Assembly: GCA_031178065.1 (NCBI GenBank)
Contig: JAPSJS010000018.1
Span: forward strand, 1 to 54,875
Direction: 5' to 3'
Length of the DNA stretch: 54,875 bases
DNA from: Altererythrobacter sp.
GTDB taxonomy: Bacteria; Pseudomonadota; Alphaproteobacteria; Sphingomonadales; Sphingomonadaceae
In this document: positions 41,397-50,191 of the stretch, piece by piece
How the letters are laid out: each line of letters begins with the position of its first letter
Numbering within the stretch: position 1 is the stretch's first letter
Program-made: the position numbers and the translations under genes
Notes under the pieces: generated by a model
Told to the model about the DNA's origin: nothing
Database searches by the model: none
The model's input: only the letters and a program-made list of their open reading frames with translations

Positions 41397-42047
41397 CACT
41401 CAGCCTTTCCGGCTGCCCCGCCAGTGAAGAAGTGGGTGGCGCGTTCGCCAGCAGCACGAGCGGCGCTTTCCTGGGTTCCGAATGCAATAGACGCTTCAAC
41501 CCACTCCCTGCTCGATTGCACGGTGAACGAAAGCCCCTCTTCGGAGGCCACAAATGCCGCCTCATCCTCCGGCTTTGTCCACTGGGGGTCGCTGACATGC
41601 AAGGCAAGGCCCAGCAGCGAGAGATCCCAGCCGATGCCGACTGCGCCTGGGCCAAACTGATCCCAGAAGGCTTGGCCTTCGGGGCTCTCGTGGGCGATGT
41701 GCTCGATGGTAAGCCGCGTTGCGTCCTCGCCCTCAGCGGTGAGAGTCACGTTGACCCAGCTGATCGCGCCGTTGAACTCCCAAGTTACCGCAAGTGCACG
41801 TGGAGCCGAGCAGGCCGTGATTGTACCGCCAGCGTTGCCCTCCAGCTGGTAGCGACCGCCTTCGCGAAGATCGCCAGACACAGGCATGAACCAGCGCACC
41901 ATTCGCTCGGGTATGGTCAGAGCCTCCCATAGGATCTTCGATATCGGTCGCGTATATTCGGGTAGCGATGACCGCTCGCGCTGGCTTGCCCTCCCACTCA
42001 CACGAGCGAACCTTCCTATCAACTACGTCTACCTGCCCAGGTATCAT
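41396..42047 (-). pseudogene. SRPBCC (AHSA1-like) protein, single-base frameshift
   Basis: The N-terminus MIPGQVDVVDRKVRSCEWEG .. IYATDIED lies in one frame from the ATG at 42047. The rest, LWEALTIPERMVRWFMPVSGDL .. GGRYQLEGNAGGTITACSAP to the end, lies in another. The frames meet near 41932, where one extra C in GATCCTATGGG restores the family sequence if removed. The start has AGGAG eight bases upstream. SRPBCC proteins of this type have a hydrophobic cavity and are coupled to ArsR-type regulators. It may be a pseudogene or a sequencing error; other genes in this region are also broken. Confidence 0.85.
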
Positions 42048-42071
42048 GATCAAGCTCCTAAAATAAGATGT

Positions 42072-42085
42072 TCCTTATATAAGGA
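42072..42085. promoter_or_regulatory. 14-bp palindrome, likely ArsR operator
   Basis: TCCTTATATAAGGA is a perfect palindrome 25 bp upstream of the SRPBCC start. AT-rich palindromes of this size near the -10 are typical SmtB/ArsR-family operators, so the ArsR protein encoded downstream in the same operon probably represses here. Its TATAAG may itself be the -10. Confidence 0.65.
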
Positions 42086-42159
42086 TAGACTTAATTGGAG
42101 TCCAGCCCAATCGCCGGACCAACGCGTTCGGTTCAGATCCGGCTACGAAACTCGATGGA

Positions 42160-42492
42160 TTATGCCGCAGTTTGGGCAGGCGCCGTCACGAGGTCGATAA
42201 ACACGCGGACCGCGGGGAGTTGCCCGCGCTTATGCGGTGACAGCAGTGTAGTTGTAATAGTTCCTGCAGCCCAATCGGGCATGACGTGAACAAGCCTGTC
42301 CTCGTCGATGGCCGGCCTGACGATGGTTGCCGACAGGCGCGTTATCCCGGCACCGGTTTCAGCGAGCCGCAGGAGAACTCCACTCTCATCGGCACTGATC
42401 CTGGCCGGCGGCGACAAGGCGACCTCAACGCGCTCGGGGTTGCGCAGGTGCCAGACTTCCTTTGCTTGCCATCGCCATTCAGTCGACGGCAC
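42160..42492 (-). pseudogene. LysR-type regulator, C-terminal fragment
   Basis: The fragment reads WHLRNPERVEVALSPPARIS, SGVLLRLAETGAGITRLSAT, RLVHVMPDW and a final LPAVRVFIDLVTAP, which matches the C-terminal half of a LysR effector-binding domain. The DNA-binding N-terminus is absent upstream, and the frame begins in unrelated sequence. It is the remnant of a regulator, not a functional gene. Confidence 0.7.
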
Positions 42493-42527
42493 CTACGCCA
42501 CATCCGCGGCAGGAGGAGGCACGAGAG

Positions 42528-42729
42528 CTAGTGACCGCTGTCCAAGCAAGATCCGACCAGCGCTTTCTTCAGATCGGCCGCGCCGCCGGTGTCGTCGAAC
42601 GCGTTAAGCGGCCAGGGCTCGATCGCACGCCCGCAGTCGAGCCGGGTGAGGCTTACTTCCACGGTCGGTTTCGGCCGCGCTTACCGCCATGGGCGTGCAG
42701 GCGAGTGTGATCGCCAGAAGTTGTTTCAT
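42528..42729 (-). pseudogene. MBL-fold metallohydrolase, N-terminal fragment
   Basis: The ATG at 42729 starts a signal-like MKQLLAITLACTPMAVSAAE. After a frameshift the sequence continues with VEVSLTRLDCGRA and NAFDDTGGAADLKKALVGSC, the N-terminal pattern of secreted MBL-fold lactonase-like enzymes (TRLDCG .. SDT .. SCYLIRHG). It stops before the metal-binding HxHxDH. A short broken fragment next to the LysR remnant, so the two were perhaps once a divergent regulator-target pair. Confidence 0.5.
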
Positions 42730-42780
42730 CGGCTTGCTCCTCTCTTGCCGGTTGCGGTGTGGAACCGATGCAGCCAATCG

Positions 42781-43455
42781 CTAACGGGATGCACCGTCGC
42801 TAAATGCCCGCCAAGTCGACGGACACTGAGCCGCTGGGGTTGGAATGGTCTGAGCGCCTTCAATTATCCAGCAGTCGTTATAGATAGAGCAATAGCAGGC
42901 ACGAACCCGCAGTTTCCAACGTTCTTCGTTTAGCTTGTCCCAAGTTGAACTGCTCTGGGCGGTACGCTTCAAACGAAAGAACTGGACGCTTTCGCCGGGT
43001 CTCACCGCTACGTTGCTTGCGGGCGAGGTCATGAACGCGAGGCCGCTGTTCGGCTTGAGGCCGCAACATTGCTCCAGCAGATCGGCAGGGCTGTCGATAA
43101 TTTTGCCCTCATACCGGATTTCAAGCGGTCCGAGGATCGCGGGACCGAGGCCGTTATTGGCTAGCGAAAGTGAAATCTCGCGGCCGCCTTGGTCATCGAC
43201 ATTGCTGGTACCGTAGGTGACGAACGGCATCGCACCTCCGACCTGCATTTTTCTGGTGGCGTCCGCCTGGACAAAGGCAAAATAGGCCAGAGCCAGAGAA
43301 CCGATCAATGCTGGAACCGCAAATAGCAGTTGTGCTGCCGTGAAGAGCGGCAAAAGCCGCAGTAGCTTGTCTAGCGCGGCGGCGCTGGAATCGCTCGAAC
43401 TGCTAAGCCGAAGCTCGAGATCATTCAGCCGGTCACCTAGGTCTTTTTCGTCCAT
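42781..43455 (-). CDS. membrane-anchored hypothetical protein
   Basis: A 224-residue protein. Residues 1-35 form a charged, coiled-coil-like start (EKDLGDRLNDLELRL), residues ~36-65 a membrane segment (FTAAQLLFAVPALIGSLALAYFAF), and the rest a beta-rich domain (GREISLSLANNGLGPAILGPLEIRYEG) with five or more Cys (QCCGL, ACYCSIYNDC). The beta domain resembles periplasmic immunoglobulin-like folds in weak terms only. Start at 43455. No family is recognised. It lies in the accessory region between gene debris and the PfpI-like gene. Confidence 0.65.
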   Translation of the reverse strand: MDEKDLGDRLNDLELRLSSSSDSSAAALDKLLRLLPLFTAAQLLFAVPALIGSLALAYFAFVQADATRKMQVGGAMPFVTYGTSNVDDQGGREISLSLANNGLGPAILGPLEIRYEGKIIDSPADLLEQCCGLKPNSGLAFMTSPASNVAVRPGESVQFFRLKRTAQSSSTWDKLNEERWKLRVRACYCSIYNDCWIIEGAQTIPTPAAQCPSTWRAFSDGASR

Positions 43456-43593
43456 CTCGATCCCGGATTCCCGCAGCTCGCGCGCCGAGCGCCTGCCGCG
43501 GATAAGCTTTACATCGACTGCGATTCAACTGCCAAGAACTTGGCCCCTGTGTCCAGCAACAGTCGCTCTGCGACCGGCAGCTCGAGCGGGCCA

Positions 43594-44739
43594 TCAGCGT
43601 GCTCGCTGAGTCGGGTATTCGAGCTGCATCGCAACGACGCCGGCAGTCTTGTCACCATACCGAGCGCGGAGAGCTTCGAGCGACAGGTCGAGCGCCGCCG
43701 CTGGGGGATTATAAACATAGGTCGAGAGCTGCCTGCCTCTCATCGGGGCTGTCGGCTTCGCGTCCGGAAGGATGCGGACACCGTTCGCGGTGATGACGGG
43801 CGATGCCGATGATGCAGATGAAGTGACGCTCGCGCGGTATGTTCGGGACCATGCGTCAGCCACCAGAGCGAGCGATACTTCGTCCATCCCCGGTTCAAGC
43901 CTGAGATCGAGGTCCTCATGTTTCCAGAATGCTGCTCGATTGCCGATGACGGTCGTGGCGAAGTCGCGAGTGAGCCGAAAGGAATCGCTGGCGTGCTGGG
44001 CGTTCCAATCGTCAAGGCCGAGCTCGCCGGCGACCTCCTCCGCCTTGGCACGGCCCCCTATCGCCTCGATGAGTGTCAACATCATGGGCATGGAGGCTGA
44101 GATGCCAGTGGTTGTTGCGACGCGTTCGTCCACCACCATCCTGCGGTCCTTGACGTACTGGATCGTCGGATGCCGGGTTAATAGCTCATCTAGATAGTAC
44201 CAGTGCGTGGTTGCCCGTCTGCCATTGAGAAGACCGGCTGCACCGACGACCTTGGCACCGGCACAGATGCCTATGATGAACGCTCCTTTTGCAGCCTGCT
44301 CATTCAACCACTCAAGCACTGCCTGGTCGTCGTCGCGGCTCATTGCAGGAACGATCACGTAATCTGCCCCGCGAGCATGCGCCGCATCGAACTGAGCGAT
44401 GGTCGCGTCGGGCTGCACCTTCAGGGCCGGGTAAAGGTGCACAGGACCAGGCTCTGTTGCCAAAAGCATCACGTCGGCAATGTCCGCCCGCCTGAGGATA
44501 CCAGCCGGCATGAGATAGTCGGTCGTCTCGGTCGCATCATTGACCCCAACTACCGCTATCAAGGGTCGCCCGTTATCGGTGGGGCGGAGCGCCGCAAGCA
44601 TCGCGGCCTGCTCACGTCTTGGAACCGGCGGCGCCGGAGCACCGGCGCCGGACGCCGGCAGGCTGAAAAGCCAGACGCCGAAGCCCGCGAGGGCTAGTGC
44701 AAGCGCTGCCGCCAAAATCCAGTACCGCCGATGCCTCAA
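43594..44739 (-). CDS. DJ-1/PfpI-type (GATase1-like) membrane-anchored protein
   Basis: A 381-residue protein. An N-terminal membrane segment (WILAAALALALAGFGVWLF) precedes a DJ-1/PfpI domain as in the N-terminal half of GlxA-type regulators. The nucleophile Cys159 is in FIIGICAGAKVVGAAGLL, and VIVPAMSRDDD and HPTIQYVKDRRMVVDERVAT.TTGISASM fit the family. No AraC-type DNA-binding domain follows; instead a ~170-residue C-terminal part reads like a second, diverged region. The start is a TTG at 44739 with GGAGAGG seven bases upstream; the frame to 44808 lacks such a site. It is divergent from the LytS gene, with a shared 260-bp control region. Confidence 0.8.
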   Translation of the reverse strand: MRHRRYWILAAALALALAGFGVWLFSLPASGAGAPAPPVPRREQAAMLAALRPTDNGRPLIAVVGVNDATETTDYLMPAGILRRADIADVMLLATEPGPVHLYPALKVQPDATIAQFDAAHARGADYVIVPAMSRDDDQAVLEWLNEQAAKGAFIIGICAGAKVVGAAGLLNGRRATTHWYYLDELLTRHPTIQYVKDRRMVVDERVATTTGISASMPMMLTLIEAIGGRAKAEEVAGELGLDDWNAQHASDSFRLTRDFATTVIGNRAAFWKHEDLDLRLEPGMDEVSLALVADAWSRTYRASVTSSASSASPVITANGVRILPDAKPTAPMRGRQLSTYVYNPPAAALDLSLEALRARYGDKTAGVVAMQLEYPTQRAR

Positions 44740-44825
44740 GAGCAACCTCTCCGCTGCTATCCGGTCACCTGGGCGATGGTCGACAAGTCCAACCGACCAA
44801 ACATACAATCAGGCGGGCGTAGCGA

Positions 44826-44962
44826 TTCTGCGGCCGAACGTAGAGATAATCGGCACATCGGCTGCCGAACGCGCGCGTACCTGGTGAAGCTATTTCCTAA
44901 CCTCCGGTTGGGCATAGTCTTGCATGGGATGCCCGAACGTCATCTTTCTGCGGCCGAGCGTA
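44826..44962. promoter_or_regulatory. 17-bp direct repeats in the PfpI/LytS divergent region
   Basis: TTCTGCGGCCGAACGTA (44826-44842) and TTCTGCGGCCGAGCGTA (44946-44962) differ in one base and are exactly 120 bp apart in the same orientation. A weaker version, GGCTGCCGAACG..CGTA, lies at 44860-44879. They sit between the divergent PfpI-like gene and the LytS/LytTR operon and may bind the LytTR regulator encoded there. Confidence 0.5.
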
Positions 44963-44999
44963 CATCGACAGATTTGCGCCGCTCTGCGAAACTGTCGAA

Positions 45000-46121
45000 A
45001 TGAACGTCATGCCTATTCTGGACGCGGGTCCATCTCTCGGCGCTTCGCCTCCTCAAGGCGGGCGATCGCACTATCACCGTGCTGAGAACAGAGCGAAAGT
45101 CTGGCTGACGCTCGCGATGTGGGGCTCTACTTTCGTCGCATTCACGCTTCTCAGCTTTATCGAATCGGAGCGGGCGTTCGGCCCTGCTGCGGCAATGCGA
45201 GCCGCGGTGATGCTTCTGGGGATCGGATTCTGCTACGCGCTGCATCGCTTGTTACAGTCGATGCGGTCGCACCGGTTCTCGACACGAGCCGCGACGCTGA
45301 TCATTGCGGCGCCCGTCGTGGCCGAAATCTTCGCATGGACTAACTATTTCGGTTTCGCGTGGCTCTCCGGCGCGCCCCTGGCGTTCGTAGTAGAGGATTG
45401 GAACGCGGCCATTCGCCAGTTGCTCCTCTATACCTGGTTCTTCATCGCGTGGTCCGGGTTGTACCTGGCGATCGAGTACAGCTTCCTTGCGCGAGGAGAG
45501 CAGCAGCGCGCTGCCGAACTGCAAATCCATGCGCATCGAGCAAAACTGCGGGCGCTGTCGAACCAGCTCAACCCTCATTTCCTGTTCAACAGCTTGAACT
45601 CGATCTCGGCGCTCGTGCTAGAAGGCAGGCGCGAGGACGGTGACAAGGCCTTGGGCCTCCTGTCATCCTACCTCCGGCAGACGCTGAGCTTGGATCCCGT
45701 TGCCGATTTGCCGTTGTCGAAGGAGATCGATTTCCACCGCACGTATCTCGCGGTCGAGCAGTTGCGCTATCCCGACATGCAGGTGCAGATCGATTTGCCC
45801 GATCGCCTCCGGCACGCAGCGGTGCCTGCATTGATCCTGCAGCCGATCATCGAGAACGCAATCAAGCACGGAGTCGCGAGATCAAAACCACCGACCTCCG
45901 TTCGCGTCGTAGCCGGAGAGAAAGCGGGTCGGCTCGAGTTGCGCGTCGAGAACCGCGGAGCAGTCGAGGGCCGCGCCCCGCGTGGCGAGGGGCATCGCAT
46001 TGGCCTCGAGAACATCAGAAGTCGGTTGCATGAGCGTTTCGGCGGCGAGCAGGAGCTGGTTACCACCGCGAAAGAGAACGGGTTCGAAGCGAAGCTGTCG
46101 ATCCCGCTCGCCTTCCTCTGA
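45000..46121 (+). CDS. LytS-type sensor histidine kinase
   Basis: A 373-residue membrane kinase. Four predicted membrane segments lie in residues ~35-165 (e.g. VWLTLAMWGSTFVAFTLLSF, AAVMLLGIGFCYALH, LIIAAPVVAEIFAW, LLLYTWFFIAWSGLYLA). The His_kinase domain follows with the phospho-His193 in LNPHFLFNSLNSISAL, then a HATPase with PIIENAIKHGV and GIGLENIRSRL-like sequence (HRIGLENI). This is the LytS/YehU class. No extracytoplasmic sensor domain is visible, so it probably senses within the membrane. Its stop overlaps the regulator ATG (TGATG). Start at 45000; an ATG nine bases later is an alternative. Confidence 0.93.
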   Translation: MNVMPILDAGPSLGASPPQGGRSHYHRAENRAKVWLTLAMWGSTFVAFTLLSFIESERAFGPAAAMRAAVMLLGIGFCYALHRLLQSMRSHRFSTRAATLIIAAPVVAEIFAWTNYFGFAWLSGAPLAFVVEDWNAAIRQLLLYTWFFIAWSGLYLAIEYSFLARGEQQRAAELQIHAHRAKLRALSNQLNPHFLFNSLNSISALVLEGRREDGDKALGLLSSYLRQTLSLDPVADLPLSKEIDFHRTYLAVEQLRYPDMQVQIDLPDRLRHAAVPALILQPIIENAIKHGVARSKPPTSVRVVAGEKAGRLELRVENRGAVEGRAPRGEGHRIGLENIRSRLHERFGGEQELVTTAKENGFEAKLSIPLAFL

Positions 46122-46927
46122 TGTCGCCGCTCCGTGTGGTCATCGTCGACGACGAGCCGCTCGCGCTGCGGCGGCTGAAGCTCATACTCGCGGATATGGC
46201 GGATGTGCAGCTTGTGGGGGCTGCATCCAGCTGCGCGGAAGCACTGGAGGTGGTGGAAGCGAGTTCGCCCGACGTGCTCCTGCTCGATATCCGGATGCGG
46301 GACGGGACCGGCTTCGACGTGATCGAGAACCGGGGTGAAGGGCACCAGCCGTATGTGATATTCGTGACAGCCTTCGATCACTACGCGGTCAGGGCGTTCG
46401 AGCAGGCTGCTATCGATTACCTATTGAAGCCGATCGACGCGGAGCGCCTTGAAGAGGCGCTGGACCGGGTGCGAAGCCGCTACGAAGACGAGCGAGAGAG
46501 TTCGCGCATCGACGAAATGCGGGAAGTCATCGAGAACCTGCGCGCTGCTCTTCATGAGCAACAAAAGGATGCGGATGACGGCGAACTATGGATCAGAAGT
46601 GCGAACGGTAGCTTCAGCCGTGTGTCGCTGCCTGACGTTCATTGGATCAGCAGCGAAGACGACTACGTCAGGCTTCACCTCGACAGAACGACACATCTTG
46701 TACGATCATCTATTCGTGCGCTCGAGCCAAAGTTGGAAGAGGGTCAATTCGTACGCGTTCATCGGTCGGCACTGGTCCGACTGGCTTCAATCGCCGAGGT
46801 GCGGCGCTCGCCTTCGGGGCGACGGGAAGTGATCCTGAAAAACGGGGAAAAGATCCCTGCGGGACGGGTCAATTTTCGCACGCTGCGCGAACTTTTTAGG
46901 AAGAATGATCTTCTCTCGGACGCCTAA
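46121..46927 (+). CDS. LytTR-family response regulator
   Basis: A 268-residue regulator. The receiver domain has the acidic pair DDE at 10-12, phospho-Asp56 in LLLDIR, Thr in FVTAFD and Lys in YLLKPID. A linker helix (RIDEMREVIENLRAAL) leads to a LytTR DNA-binding domain (residues ~160-265) with VHWISSEDDYVRLHL, FVRVHRSALVRLASI and NFRTLRELF. It is translationally coupled to the LytS kinase. Likely targets are the 17-bp repeats upstream and the TonB receptor gene convergent to it, by proximity only. Confidence 0.95.
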   Translation: MSPLRVVIVDDEPLALRRLKLILADMADVQLVGAASSCAEALEVVEASSPDVLLLDIRMRDGTGFDVIENRGEGHQPYVIFVTAFDHYAVRAFEQAAIDYLLKPIDAERLEEALDRVRSRYEDERESSRIDEMREVIENLRAALHEQQKDADDGELWIRSANGSFSRVSLPDVHWISSEDDYVRLHLDRTTHLVRSSIRALEPKLEEGQFVRVHRSALVRLASIAEVRRSPSGRREVILKNGEKIPAGRVNFRTLRELFRKNDLLSDA

Positions 46928-46945
46928 CCCAGACCGTCAAAATGA

Positions 46946-46990
46946 AGCGGATGAAAGCTTTGGGCAAGCTTTCATCCGCTGGGTATTTTC
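46946..46990. terminator. rho-independent terminator, perfect 15-bp stem
   Basis: AGCGGATGAAAGCTT (46946-46960) pairs perfectly with 46966-46980 around the loop TGGGC. GGGTATTTTC follows. It separates the LytTR operon from the convergent TonB receptor gene and may act on both. Confidence 0.85.
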
Positions 46991-47026
46991 CTCGAGAGCG
47001 TCAGCAGTGCCCCTCCGGGAGAATGG

Positions 47027-49891
47027 CTAGAACGTCATCGTCGCAGTGATGCTGTACCGCCGGCCGAGAACGTCATACGTGCTCGGGTAGGTGTTGCCTG
47101 AGTTCTGCGCCGTGGTTCCGACATAGCTGCTGACGTTGGGCGGATCCTTGTCGAGCAGATTCTGCACCGAGAACGTGAGGCCCAGAGTGTCGGCGACCTC
47201 GGTCCGAAAGGTCAGATCCAGGTAGCTGTAGCTGGGTATGCCGAGATAGTCGGGATGGACGTCCTCCGTGGATAGAATCCGCTCGTAATCGACGCCATCG
47301 ATCCAGCGCCAGAACAGCGATATGTCGCCTACCTCGTCGATCCTCGCCGTCGTGCGGAGGTTGACGCTGAATTCCGGTGTGATCTCGCCTGCGAAGAAGC
47401 CGCAGTTCGAGCTGTACTGGCCGACGCACTCGCGATTGATCGCAGTTGGCGATGCCTGGAACTTGGACTGCTCGGTCCAGTTGCCCGTAAGATCGAAATT
47501 CAACCCTCCGAAGCTCATCGGCAGGTCGTAATTTATCCGCAGGTCAACGCCGGAAGTCACGATTGTGCCCTGGTTGCTCAGAACGGTGATGAGACCTGGC
47601 GTATCCCCGCCGCCGTTCAGCGAACCGTTCAGGGGATTCCGCCTGATCCGGGCGCAAGCCTCGGCATCACCTTCGTCGAAGCACGGTCCGAAGATGTCAT
47701 TCGGTGTAGGCAGGGTAATCGCGTCGGTGATCTTGATGTGATAGTAGTCTGCCGTCACCGCCAGTCGGGGAATCTGTGGCGGCGTCAGCACCACGCCGAG
47801 CGTGTAGGAATCCGCGGTTTCGACGCCAAGGTCCGGATTTCCTCCATTTGTGAGGTTGATCTGTCCGGCCGAAGGCGATGGGATACGTCCAATGGTGCCC
47901 GGAGGCGCGCCCTGCGCGATACAGATTGCCGTCAGCTCAGGATTTCCGACAGGGTTTGTCCCCTCGCACGGGTCTTCTGCCAAGTTCGAGAGCCCGGTCG
48001 TTACCGGCGTGAACAGTTCTGATATGTTGGGAGACCGCACCGAGTGCTGGAAAATTCCGCGGATCTTGTAGCCGCGGATTGGCTCCCAGGTGCCGCCGGC
48101 CTTCCAGGTCGTGCTCCCGCCGGTGTTGGAATAATCGGATAGGCGCAGACCGCCTTCGAGTGTCAGCCCGTGGATGCCGGGAACATCCTCGACCAGCGGG
48201 ACGAGGACTTCGGCGAACACCTCCTTGACATCGTAGGCACCGGAGAACGACGGCGACGGCGCACCAGTCCCAAGCACCTCGTCCTGTGTCCCGAATGCAA
48301 CGTCTGAGACCTGCGACGCGCCGTACTTCCTGTACTCTGCGCCCAATGCGTAGCCGATTGGCGTTTCGCCGGCGAGGAAGTTGCCGACCTCGCCCGAGAC
48401 GCTTCCGCTTACGACCGAAAGCCGCGTGCTGATGGTCGCACCGGCCGGCTGGTTGAAGAAGGCGATCGACTCTGGTGAGATATCGGTTCCGTCGCCGAAC
48501 AGATTGATCGGCACGCACCCATTGGACGGATCCGCGCATTCGGTCTCGCTGACGGCGCGGAGCGCCTGCTGGACGCGCGACTTCAGACCCCAGTTGATGT
48601 TGCTATTCTTGCGGTCGGACTCGCCGTGCAGTCCATAGATGTCGAAGTCGATCGTGTCCGTGATCTCACCGCGCACACCTGCCCAGACCTGGAACTGGTT
48701 GGTCGTGAGATTCCTGATACGCGGCCCCTGCTCGATAAACCGCCGATTGATGGTCGCGGCGACTTCGCGATAGTTCGGGTCGGTCGGATCGGTGGCGCCC
48801 GCGGCGACTGCGCAGTCGGCAGCCGAGATTCCGTTGGAAGCGCAAACTTCGCCCCGCACAGCGTCGGGCAGGAACGGGTTGTTTAGCGGTAGGAGCCAAG
48901 TATCGCCAAACATGCCGGACGGAGCCAAGCTGAGCTGGACCGTGGACTTGGTGAACATGCCCTTGGCGTACACCTCGATCGCGTCGGCGATCTCGTATCG
49001 GGCGGCCCCAAAGACGTTATAGCGTTCAAGCGGCGTCTGGAAGTAATTGTCCGGTGCAAAATTGAAGGCATCTGAGACGAGATACTCTCGCAGGGAGCCG
49101 GTTTCCGGATTGTAGATGCGCTCGTTGATCCGCGTCGGAGATGTTGTTCCGGAGCCGATCTGTCCGCCGCCAATGGAGTAGGTGTCGCGCGAAACCGCGC
49201 GGTCGCCCTGCAAAACGGGCTCGACCTTCTGGTATCCGACATTGAGCACTGCATTGCCGCGCCCGTCGTCGAAGTTCGCGCCAAGGGTGACATCCGCCCG
49301 GTAGCGTGCACCATCGCCGCGCTCATTGATACCCAGCGTCCCTGCGAGCTCGGCGCCTGAGAAATCCCTCTTTGTGATGAAGTTCGCGACCCCGGCGATT
49401 GCGTCGGCGCCGTAGACCGAAGACGCACCGCCCGTGACGATCTCGACTCTCTCGATCAACGCCACGGGAATGATGTTCAGGTCGGTTTCGCTCAGGAGTG
49501 AGGAGGGGACGAGACGCGTTCCGTCGAGCAAGACCAGGTTGCGGTTGGTTCCTACTCCGCGAAGATTGAGCGATGCGAAGCCGCCACTGCCGTTGTTGAC
49601 GCCCGCGCCGGCACCTGGAGACACGCCCGGAAGTTCGCCGATGAGTTCTTCTGCGTTCGTTGCTTGCCGAAGGCTGATCTCGGCTTCCCCCACGACCTGG
49701 ACCGGACTCGACTGATCCAGATTGGGGTTCGAGATGCGCGAGCCCGTCACGACGATCAGCGGTGGTTCGTTCGCTCCGGCCTCCGTCTCTGGAACTTGTG
49801 TAGCGTCCGCGGTCTGCGCGTGCGCAGGCACCGCGAGTCCGGCGACGAGTACGGTCGATGCGAACAGGTGTGCCCGAATTCTGGTCCTCAT
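47027..49891 (-). CDS. TonB-dependent receptor
   Basis: A 954-residue outer-membrane receptor. The signal peptide is MRTRIRAHLFASTVLVAGLAVPAHAQ. A TonB-box-like LIVVTGSRI precedes the plug domain, with SSPVQVVGEAEI, LPGVSPGAG.., LNLRGVGTNRNLVLLDGTRL and IERVEIVTGGASSVYGADAIAGVANFITK. The barrel ends RRYSITATMTF with a terminal Phe. This IROMP-type N-terminus and size are common in Sphingomonadales receptors for peptides, sugars or plant compounds; the ligand is not predictable. The start at 49891 has GGGAGGA eight bases upstream. The gene is convergent to the LytS/LytTR pair. Confidence 0.95.
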   Translation of the reverse strand: MRTRIRAHLFASTVLVAGLAVPAHAQTADATQVPETEAGANEPPLIVVTGSRISNPNLDQSSPVQVVGEAEISLRQATNAEELIGELPGVSPGAGAGVNNGSGGFASLNLRGVGTNRNLVLLDGTRLVPSSLLSETDLNIIPVALIERVEIVTGGASSVYGADAIAGVANFITKRDFSGAELAGTLGINERGDGARYRADVTLGANFDDGRGNAVLNVGYQKVEPVLQGDRAVSRDTYSIGGGQIGSGTTSPTRINERIYNPETGSLREYLVSDAFNFAPDNYFQTPLERYNVFGAARYEIADAIEVYAKGMFTKSTVQLSLAPSGMFGDTWLLPLNNPFLPDAVRGEVCASNGISAADCAVAAGATDPTDPNYREVAATINRRFIEQGPRIRNLTTNQFQVWAGVRGEITDTIDFDIYGLHGESDRKNSNINWGLKSRVQQALRAVSETECADPSNGCVPINLFGDGTDISPESIAFFNQPAGATISTRLSVVSGSVSGEVGNFLAGETPIGYALGAEYRKYGASQVSDVAFGTQDEVLGTGAPSPSFSGAYDVKEVFAEVLVPLVEDVPGIHGLTLEGGLRLSDYSNTGGSTTWKAGGTWEPIRGYKIRGIFQHSVRSPNISELFTPVTTGLSNLAEDPCEGTNPVGNPELTAICIAQGAPPGTIGRIPSPSAGQINLTNGGNPDLGVETADSYTLGVVLTPPQIPRLAVTADYYHIKITDAITLPTPNDIFGPCFDEGDAEACARIRRNPLNGSLNGGGDTPGLITVLSNQGTIVTSGVDLRINYDLPMSFGGLNFDLTGNWTEQSKFQASPTAINRECVGQYSSNCGFFAGEITPEFSVNLRTTARIDEVGDISLFWRWIDGVDYERILSTEDVHPDYLGIPSYSYLDLTFRTEVADTLGLTFSVQNLLDKDPPNVSSYVGTTAQNSGNTYPSTYDVLGRRYSITATMTF

Positions 49892-50191
49892 TGGTTTCCT
49901 CCCTGTGTACGTTCTTGTTTGCGGTCACTGAGCGGAGGAACGGTGCGATCGCCATTGCGCGCATGCCCACGAAGGCGCGGCGCGGCTCCACTGCTCGTGA
50001 CTTGGCTTGCTGTTGCTAGGAGCGAAGGGTGCGACTGACTTGGATCTTGCCGGTCAGCGGCCGTTCAATGCCGCCGAACGGAGGGCGCTGGCCGAACGTC
50101 AGATCCCGCGGGGCCAACGTAGGCACGATCGAGCAGTTGGGCGGCACGCACGTCCGTTCGGGTGGCTTCTCGCCATGGCTAAGGGGCCGCC
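49892..50191. other. intergenic region upstream of the TonB receptor
   Basis: About 300 bp without a gene I can support. The receptor's ribosome binding site lies at its left end. A minus-strand frame reaching from the neighbouring gene to about 50016 gives no recognisable protein. I see no clear promoter or palindrome. Confidence 0.4.
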
